Of a DNA stretch of 11,559 nucleotides, positions 1 through 5,291 are shown in pieces; positions within the stretch are counted from its first letter, which is position 1; the number at the start of each line of letters is the position of its first letter. Origin of the DNA: an uncultured Clostridia bacterium (GTDB taxonomy: Bacteria; Bacillota; Clostridia; Christensenellales; CAG-138); NCBI GenBank assembly GCA_937915925.1, contig CALGGM010000045.1:1-11559 (forward strand), given 5' to 3'. The notes under the pieces are model-generated. The model saw nothing but the letters and a program-made list of their open reading frames with translations. It was not told the origin of the DNA and searched no databases. The translations under genes and the position numbers were made by a program.

Positions 1-213
1 CGGAACGGGATCGCTCCCCTGCGGCGCGGTCGGCTCCGTCCCGCCCGGCTGCACCGGAATCTGCTCGGTTTCATACGCAGGCACGGGCGTGGTTTCCGTG
101 ATCGCGGCTTCCAGCCGCCCTTCGGCCTTGTTCAGCACGACCTCCTCCTCCGGCGTCGGCACGCAGGCGAGGAGCAGCGAAAATATCAGGCAAAAAATGA
201 TGATGCGTTTCAT
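1..213 (-). CDS. Lipoprotein B, N-terminal part (runs off the window)
   Basis: The first 71 codons of a secreted lipoprotein are present, and the gene continues beyond position 1. The start ATG (211-213) follows AAAGGAGA with 7-nt spacing. The protein opens with MKRIIIFCLI, a hydrophobic stretch and a lipobox LLAC with the lipidated Cys at residue 17, then VPTPEEEVVLNKAEGRLEAA. This matches the N-terminus of lipoprotein A upstream in the same operon (MKRIIVLCLV, CQPTPTEDAVKQKDT), so the two are probably paralogues. From memory, the opening resembles lipoproteins annotated as DUF6034, which have no assigned function; I could not check this. It is the third gene of an apparent operon after the permease. 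A Pro/Thr/Gly-rich linker (about residues 41-71) suggests a flexible tether outside the membrane. Confidence 0.85.
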   Translation of the reverse strand, partial: MKRIIIFCLIFSLLLACVPTPEEEVVLNKAEGRLEAAITETTPVPAYETEQIPVQPGGTEPTAPQGSDPVP

Positions 214-230
214 CGGTTTCTCCTTTCATA

Positions 231-257
231 CGGGCGGATACGATCCGCCCCTACGGG
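231..257. repeat. 27-bp palindromic repeat, copy 1
   Basis: An 8-bp perfect stem GGGCGGAT/ATCCGCCC (232-239 and 243-250) encloses the loop ACG and is followed by CTACGGG. It matches 8134-8160 at 26 of 27 positions; the single difference is in the loop. A shortened relative lies at 8580-8594. Here it sits just upstream of the ribosome binding site of lipoprotein B. Confidence 0.9.
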
Positions 258-275
258 TACATTTCATCCGTCAAA

Positions 276-354
276 TGAATTGCGCGATGCGCATGAATTG
301 ACCTTACGGTCATGAATTGCCTTGCGGCATGAATTGTGCCTTCGGCACATGAAG
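276..354. repeat. Hairpin array 1: four hairpins with constant TGAAT linkers
   Basis: Four hairpins are separated by an invariant TGAAT linker (276-280, 294-298, 313-317, 330-334; TGAAG at 350-354). The stems are TGCGC/GCGCA (281-293), TGACC/GGTCA (299-312), TGCC/GGCA (318-329) and TGTGCC/GGCACA (335-349), with 3-4 nt loops. Every stem opens with TG and closes with CA, but the inner bases differ and the opposite arm changes to match. The array lies between the permease stop and lipoprotein B. No coding potential is visible. Confidence 0.9.
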
Positions 355-362
355 AATGAAAA

Positions 363-2123
363 CTATGACTGTTCCGTTCCGAGAAACATAAAGTTATACC
401 GGCGGATTGCGAACAGGACGCCGACCATCAAAAGCGCGATCATGCCGCCGAAAATCGCGTAGGTCTGCCAGAGCCTCGGCAGAAGGTCATAGCCGAAATT
501 ATGCATGTGATACGTCGCTTGGTTCAAGGGACTGAGCCAGCCGACGGCGACGTTTGCCTTATACATCAGTTCGTCCGGGAGATTGAACATCTGCTTGATA
601 AGCTCCGGGTTCAGCAAAAGCCCGTAGAGTGAGAAGGCGAATGCCGCGACCACGCCCGCGCTCTTGCCGCGAAGCAGCTTCATAAGAAGCATGAGCAGCG
701 CGAGCACGAGCGTGTACAGCAGCATCAGGAGGAAAATCGTTTCGGCGCATTGGTACGGGCGCGACATTTCGAGCGTTTTCACAAGCGCAGGGAGCGCAAC
801 CGCCTTGCCCGCGCCGGAGTAGCCCAAGATCGCGGCAGTTTCCGACCACATGTTGCCGAGGAAGCTATTTTGCATGCAGATCAGCGTCGTCGCAAGAAAG
901 ATAAACAGCATGTAAAGAAGCGTCGCAAGGATCAGATACAAGAGCTGTCCCCACGCCCATGTGCTGCGCTTCATGCGAACGAGATAATACGGTACGCCCG
1001 CGCCTAAAAACGGGATGTCCGCAAACAGCAGTACCAGAAGCAACGAGACGAGCAGCACGGAGTTCGCGTCGCCGAACGTCCACACGAACGGCTCGAACGC
1101 CTGCATCGCCGTATTCATGTCGTAGGCGAACGACGCCGCCTTGTCGGACAGCAGAAAGCACAGGATGAACGCGAGCGCGAAGGTTAAGACGATGCGGACG
1201 TTTCCGCGCCACATGCGGAAGTTGTACCGCACGACCGCGCCGACCTTGGAAAGCTCGGAAAGCGCCGGGATCCGCTTTTGCATCCGCTTCGGCTTCGCGC
1301 GTTCGATCCGCCGTAACAGAAGCTTTTGCGAAAAGCTCTGCGCCTTATAGTGCCGCTTCTGCCGCTTGTCGTCTCTGAGCTCCTTTTGCGCCGTCATGTA
1401 AAACGTCAGCTGCAGTACCAGTACGAGCATGAAAAGCGTCAGCGCCGCGCTCTTGCCTTCGAGCGGCCACGCGCCCTGCATGGTCAGATAGTTTTTCGGG
1501 TTCAGCATGAACGTGGAGCGGAAATAGCGCTCCTGTAAAATGATCAGTACGTAATAGAAGATGAACGGCGCGGCATACGCAAGGTACACGTTTTGTGTCA
1601 GCGACGAGCAAAGTAAGCCCACGCTTGCCCACATCGCGCCGGACAGGAAGAACAGAAAGCATCGAAGGACGATGTCCGGGATACGCGATTCGACCGCGTA
1701 TTCGCCGTAGACCTCGAACGGCGAAAACACCAGAAGGAAGATCCCAAGCGCCGTGAGTATCCCGAGTACGAGCGCAAGCCCGCCCGACACTGCCGCACCG
1801 ATCCCCTTGCCAAGGATATAGCGGGTGACGCTTGTGCGGGTGAGATACGGCTTCAAATACCCCGACCGGATGTCATCGGTAAACGCCGTCGTGTAGGGGA
1901 TCGCGGCAAGGATCGGCACGGCGAACAGGATGACGTCGCTGCCGAGCGCGTTTAAAAGGAGCTCGCGGTGATACCCGTACAGCACGTGCCGTTCTTCCAT
2001 ACGGAACACACCGAGCGCTTCCGAAAATGCGCCGATCAAAAGACACAGCACCATGCCGCAAAACGCGATCAGAAACTGCCGTCCGAATACCGCGCGTCTG
2101 ATGTCTCCCCAAATCTGTCTCAT
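363..2123 (-). CDS. ABC-2 type transporter permease, duplicated (two permease halves)
   Basis: This 586-residue, very hydrophobic protein is most likely the membrane part of an ABC exporter. Segments that read as membrane helices lie near residues 17-35, 62-81, 107-134, 150-172, 178-197 and 226-244. A basic cytoplasmic linker follows (about 248-290), then a second set near 309-327, 355-372, 391-418, 461-485, 489-505 and 554-575. The post-helix-2 segment FTDDIRSGYLKPYLTR in the first half is loosely echoed by FADIPFLGAGVPYYLVR in the second, which supports an internal duplication. ABC-2 permeases are usually about 250-400 residues, so this is a fused pair. No ATPase gene lies beside it in the window; it would have to be further downstream (left) or elsewhere. 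Start ATG 2121-2123 follows AAAGGA. It lies between two related lipoproteins. The substrate is unknown. Confidence 0.85.
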   Translation of the reverse strand: MRQIWGDIRRAVFGRQFLIAFCGMVLCLLIGAFSEALGVFRMEERHVLYGYHRELLLNALGSDVILFAVPILAAIPYTTAFTDDIRSGYLKPYLTRTSVTRYILGKGIGAAVSGGLALVLGILTALGIFLLVFSPFEVYGEYAVESRIPDIVLRCFLFFLSGAMWASVGLLCSSLTQNVYLAYAAPFIFYYVLIILQERYFRSTFMLNPKNYLTMQGAWPLEGKSAALTLFMLVLVLQLTFYMTAQKELRDDKRQKRHYKAQSFSQKLLLRRIERAKPKRMQKRIPALSELSKVGAVVRYNFRMWRGNVRIVLTFALAFILCFLLSDKAASFAYDMNTAMQAFEPFVWTFGDANSVLLVSLLLVLLFADIPFLGAGVPYYLVRMKRSTWAWGQLLYLILATLLYMLFIFLATTLICMQNSFLGNMWSETAAILGYSGAGKAVALPALVKTLEMSRPYQCAETIFLLMLLYTLVLALLMLLMKLLRGKSAGVVAAFAFSLYGLLLNPELIKQMFNLPDELMYKANVAVGWLSPLNQATYHMHNFGYDLLPRLWQTYAIFGGMIALLMVGVLFAIRRYNFMFLGTEQS

Positions 2124-2135
2124 TCAATATCCTTT
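2124..2135. repeat. 12-bp direct repeat bounding hairpin array 2, left copy
   Basis: TCAATATCCTTT here and TCAATATCCCTT at 2381-2392 match at 11 of 12 positions. On the coding (minus) strand this copy forms the ribosome binding site and spacer of the permease gene (AAAGGATATTGA then ATG). Confidence 0.75.
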
Positions 2136-2137
2136 CA

Positions 2138-2380
2138 TGCGGCATCGCCGCAATTCATTCATCCGCGAAAAGCAGAATGCTTTTCTGCGTGTCCACCTCA
2201 TCCGCCTCGTTCCTCGGCACCTTCCCCATCAAGGGGAAGGCAAGAAATAACGTCGATTCTCCGCAAGGAGAATCCTCCTGAACGTGCCCAAAGGGCACAT
2301 TTCACGCGCCGAAGGCGTATTTCACACCCGAAGGGTATTTCACATGCGGCGCTGCCGCATATTTCACCGCGCGTCAGCGC
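2138..2380. repeat. Hairpin array 2: mosaic of about nine palindromes
   Basis: The gap between lipoprotein A and the permease is almost entirely hairpins: TGCGGC/GCCGCA (2138-2152), GAAAAGCA/TGCTTTTC (2167-2185), CCTTCCCC/GGGGAAGG (2220-2240), GATTCTCC/GGAGAATC with a GCAA loop (2255-2274), GTGCCC/GGGCAC (2284-2298), CGCC/GGCG (2307-2317), ACCC/GGGT (2326-2336), ATGCGGC/GCCGCAT (2344-2360) and GCGC/GCGC (2369-2380). The last five are separated by an invariant ATTTCAC linker (2299-2305, 2319-2325, 2337-2343, 2361-2367). Read on the minus strand, the 2138-2152 hairpin has the TGAAT flank and TG...CA ends of array 1. No ORF of note is present. Confidence 0.9.
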
Positions 2381-2392
2381 TCAATATCCCTT
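2381..2392. repeat. 12-bp direct repeat bounding hairpin array 2, right copy
   Basis: TCAATATCCCTT matches 2124-2135 at 11 of 12 positions. On the coding strand it encodes the last codons and stop of lipoprotein A (AAG GGA TAT TGA). See the finding on the insertion of the array. Confidence 0.75.
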
Positions 2393-3895
2393 ATACGGAT
2401 CGATGACCGTGCCGTCGATCGCGTTGACGATCAGAAGCGGGTTCAGGCTGTTAAAGTGCGCTTCATACCATTCATAGGCGTCTATCGCCTTTCTCCGCTG
2501 CTGTTCCTGCTCGTTATAGACGAACGAGCCGGTAAAGAACCACACCGGGACAAGGAACCCGCTGTCTAAATTGTTCTTCTCGCGGATGCGGAACTGCCCG
2601 AGCTGCACGTTGTCGACCGTCAACACGCCGTCCTTGTATTCGTCCTCCGAGAACTGCCGGTTCATCTGCGTTTCAAAGATCGTCTCGATCTTCTCAAACG
2701 GCAGCAGCGGCGTGGATTCCGAAATCACGTCCTCCGTTTTCAGCGGCGCAAGCCACACGATCGAAACGAGCTTGCCGCTTCCGTCGACCGCCGCCATCAG
2801 CGTTTCGTAGTCCCATGTGCGCACGTACTGCGATTCCGTCGGCTCGTCCCATGCGGAGCCTTGGCAGTAGACCTGATACGCGCCGCCGCGAACCTCCGAA
2901 AGATGAATGAGATACACCCATCGCGTGTTGTCCTGAATGCCCTTGATGTCGCCGTCGGTCGCGGCGTTGTTCGCCCAGTAGACGTCTGACGCGGCGAAGG
3001 TTCCGATCCCATCGAAGTACGACTGCGCAAGCTTGATCGCGTCGTTCGGCGAAATGCTCGCGCCCTCGTGCGGCTTGTCGTAATCCTTCGGATCGATGCG
3101 CGCCGTGCCGAACTTGTTCGGGTTGTTGAAGAACCAAGCCGTGGTGATGTCGGTCACGTCGGTCGCCGCGGTCTCAAACTCGAGCGCATGATCGTTCATC
3201 TTGTCCGCAAAGACCAGCGCGTGATCGAAAAAGCCGGAAACCGTTTCGCTGCCCACGACCGTGATCTGATTGGAGTTGTGCTCCCAGTCGTCGCTGTATA
3301 CCGGCGCGGAGCCGTCCCAGACCGCAAGCGGCACGGGCGCGTCGTCCTCGGGCAGCGCGTTGTACTGCTTCTGATACTCCGCCGCCGTCGCCCTGCGGTT
3401 TTCCAGCATTTCCTGCCATTCCTCCTCGGTCGCGTCCAGATCCGACATCCACTCCGCCTTCTCTTCGCGCGTCGGCTCCTCCATCAGCTCCTGAATCATC
3501 CGCTCCAGCGCCTCGCGAGTGGGATGGTATTCGTACACATACAGCTGATCACTGTGAAAGAGCCGCTTTGAAACCGTCAGCCGTTCCTCGTCGGTCAGCG
3601 TGCGGCGGCTGACGCGGAGCATCGGGAACACGCCCGTTTCCGAAAGGATCTCGATCGGCACGTCCGCATGGATCTGCACGTTCTGCACATCGGTCACGCC
3701 GTCGTATTGAAAGCGCTCCGGCGTCATGTCCTTCGCGGAGGCCGCAGCCTCCCCCGTCTCTCCGCTCTCCTGTCCCGCCTTGACCGTGTCGATCAGCACG
3801 TTCGTATCCTTCTGCTTCACGGCGTCCTCCGTAGGCGTAGGCTGACACGCGCACAAAAGCGCAAGGACCAGACACAGTACGATGATTCGTTTCAT
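2381..3895 (-). CDS. Lipoprotein A, DUF6034-like, function unknown
   Basis: This 504-residue protein is exported and lipid-anchored. Residues 1-17 are a lipoprotein signal peptide (MKRIIVLCLV, hydrophobic core, lipobox LCAC with Cys17). An acidic, low-complexity segment and a globular domain of mixed charge follow. There is no second membrane helix and no catalytic motif I recognise. I chose ATG 3893-3895 because AGGAGG lies just upstream and the signal peptide begins there; an in-frame ATG at 3944-3946 would add 17 residues ahead of the signal. The N-terminus matches lipoprotein B at 1-213. From memory it resembles DUF6034 lipoproteins of Clostridia. It is the first gene of the operon with the duplicated permease, so it may be an accessory or sensing component at the outer face; that role is inference. 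The stop TGA lies inside a 12-bp direct repeat. Confidence 0.85.
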   Translation of the reverse strand: MKRIIVLCLVLALLCACQPTPTEDAVKQKDTNVLIDTVKAGQESGETGEAAASAKDMTPERFQYDGVTDVQNVQIHADVPIEILSETGVFPMLRVSRRTLTDEERLTVSKRLFHSDQLYVYEYHPTREALERMIQELMEEPTREEKAEWMSDLDATEEEWQEMLENRRATAAEYQKQYNALPEDDAPVPLAVWDGSAPVYSDDWEHNSNQITVVGSETVSGFFDHALVFADKMNDHALEFETAATDVTDITTAWFFNNPNKFGTARIDPKDYDKPHEGASISPNDAIKLAQSYFDGIGTFAASDVYWANNAATDGDIKGIQDNTRWVYLIHLSEVRGGAYQVYCQGSAWDEPTESQYVRTWDYETLMAAVDGSGKLVSIVWLAPLKTEDVISESTPLLPFEKIETIFETQMNRQFSEDEYKDGVLTVDNVQLGQFRIREKNNLDSGFLVPVWFFTGSFVYNEQEQQRRKAIDAYEWYEAHFNSLNPLLIVNAIDGTVIDPYKGY

Positions 3896-3992
3896 GGGTA
3901 CCTCCTGTTTCATCCTAAACGGTTTTGGGAAAAAAGTTGTTTTCATTCTGTAATGAATTTGTAATCATTGCCGTTCCCGCCTGACAGATACC

Positions 3993-3998
3993 ATTATA
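3993..3998 (-). promoter_or_regulatory. -10 box of the lipoprotein-permease operon
   Basis: A perfect TATAAT is read on the minus strand about 98 nt upstream of the lipoprotein A start. No -35 hexamer stands at 17 nt; 11-bp direct repeats occupy that place instead, as at activator-dependent promoters. Confidence 0.6.
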
Positions 3999-4004
3999 AA
4001 ACCG

Positions 4005-4048
4005 TGATGTCACAGAGTTGTCACAGAGTTGTATCAGAGTTGTAAAAT
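4005..4048 (-). promoter_or_regulatory. Four 11-bp direct repeats: putative PhoB/OmpR-class operator
   Basis: On the minus strand, upstream to downstream, the units are ATTTTACAACT (4038-4048), CTGATACAACT (4027-4037), CTGTGACAACT (4016-4026) and CTGTGACATCA (4005-4015). The 18-mer at 4009-4026, CTGTGACAACTCTGTGAC, resembles the E. coli pho box consensus recalled as CTGTCATAWAWCTGTCAY. It ends exactly 10 nt before TATAAT, the same spacing I recall for the phoA promoter. The actual regulator is not in the window. Confidence 0.55.
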
Positions 4049-4073
4049 CTCGACAGGATTCCCGGATTTACGG

Positions 4074-4103
4074 AAAATAAAAAACCGTCCCGAAAGGAAC
4101 GGT
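4074..4103 (-). terminator. Intrinsic terminator after hemW
   Basis: On the minus strand ACCGTTCC, loop TTTC and GGGACGGT form an 8-bp stem with one G-U pair (4084-4091 and 4096-4103), followed by TTTTTTATTTT. It starts 15 nt after the hemW stop, so it closes the lepA-hemW unit before the lipoprotein promoter. Confidence 0.9.
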
Positions 4104-4118
4104 CAAATACGGGAACGG

Positions 4119-5291
4119 TTATTCGGGACGGAAAAAGTCGATCAGCCGCCGCTCACGAAAATCGCGCAGGACAGAATCGAGATGATCCATGCCGAGGCGG
4201 GTCAGGCGAAGATAGGCGGGGTCGGAATGATCCCAAAAGCCGAAGCGATCGTTTTTGTCGAAGGCTTCCTGATAGGTTTCGATCACGTCGCAGCCGAAAC
4301 GCGCCGAAAACGCCGCGCGGTCAATGCCGGAGGTTAAGCGAAGCCCCAGCATGACGGATTCAAACATCTGCTCAAACGTGTTGATGATGATGCGCTCCGC
4401 CCGCGGGAGCCTGCCCTTTTCAAGCTTTTTGAGGTACGCGGGAATGCTGTTTTCGTTTGAAAACCGCACCCAAAGACCGTCCTCGACCATTGAGGAATGC
4501 GCGGCGGCGCCCAAGCCAAGATACGGCTCATTGTGCCAGTAGATGAGATTGTGGCGGCATTCGAACCCCGGTTTTGCGAAGTTACTGACCTCATAGCGGT
4601 GATAGCCGAGCGCATTGAGAAGATCCATCCCGGCGTCCTCCATGTCCGCGACGGCGTCCGGATCGGGAAGCGTTTCGTGCCCCGCAAGTACATCGTCGTA
4701 CAGCGGCGTACCCTCTTCGAGGATTAGCGAATAGGCGGAAATATGCGTGGGCTCGAGCGCCGCGACCGTGCGGATCGCGTCGAGGTAATCGTCCTGCGTC
4801 TGTCCCGGCAGCCCGTGCATGAGATCGACGTTGATATTCGTAAAGCCCGCGTCCCTTGCCGCCCGATAGGTCGAAAGAAATTCCTCGAACGTATGGACGC
4901 GCCCGATGCGTTTGAGAAGTTGGTTCTGCGTCGCCTGCAAGCCGATCGAAAGGCGGTTGAACCCCGCGTCAAAAAGCCGCTTCAAGCCCTCGTAGCCGAC
5001 CGTTTTGGGATTGCACTCCGTCGAGATCTCCGCGTCGGGCTCGACAGGGAACGCCTTTCGGATCGCGTTGAGAATCGCGCAAAGATCGTCCGGCTGCAGC
5101 GCGGTCGGCGTGCCGCCGCCGAAGAACACGCTTTTCACGCGCTCGCCCGGATATTTTTGCGCGGAAAGGTCGATCTCTCGAAGAACGGCAGAGCGATACC
5201 GCCCCGCGGTTTCGTCGATCGGAACCGAGACGAAATCGCAGTAGCGGCATTTCTTCAAGCAATATGGGATATGTACGTAAACGCCGATCAT
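4119..5291 (-). CDS. hemW: Radical SAM heme chaperone HemW
   Basis: HemW is a radical SAM enzyme relative that carries heme for insertion into haemoproteins; it is often misannotated as an oxygen-independent coproporphyrinogen III oxidase. At 390 residues the length is usual for the family. The cluster-binding CxxxCxxC is C11-LKK-C15-RY-C18 followed by DF, preceded by YVHIPY. The SAM-binding GGGTPT is at residues 58-63, TECNP at 91-95 and FNRLSIGLQA at 111-120. The C-terminal portion carries the HemN-type C domain. Start ATG 5289-5291 overlaps the lepA stop as ATGA, so translation is probably coupled. An in-frame start at 5423 would extend over lepA and adds unrelated residues, so I rejected it. 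In many Firmicutes hrcA-grpE-dnaK follows hemW; here a terminator and another operon follow. Confidence 0.95.
   Translation of the reverse strand: MIGVYVHIPYCLKKCRYCDFVSVPIDETAGRYRSAVLREIDLSAQKYPGERVKSVFFGGGTPTALQPDDLCAILNAIRKAFPVEPDAEISTECNPKTVGYEGLKRLFDAGFNRLSIGLQATQNQLLKRIGRVHTFEEFLSTYRAARDAGFTNINVDLMHGLPGQTQDDYLDAIRTVAALEPTHISAYSLILEEGTPLYDDVLAGHETLPDPDAVADMEDAGMDLLNALGYHRYEVSNFAKPGFECRHNLIYWHNEPYLGLGAAAHSSMVEDGLWVRFSNENSIPAYLKKLEKGRLPRAERIIINTFEQMFESVMLGLRLTSGIDRAAFSARFGCDVIETYQEAFDKNDRFGFWDHSDPAYLRLTRLGMDHLDSVLRDFRERRLIDFFRPE

Noticed and set aside
276..354. CRISPR array
   Set aside because: Repeats are 5 nt, spacers are palindromic and 12-15 nt, and no cas genes are present.
3896..3946. 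Earlier start for lipoprotein A
   Set aside because: It would bury the signal peptide behind 17 residues; the ATG at 3895 has AGGAGG.
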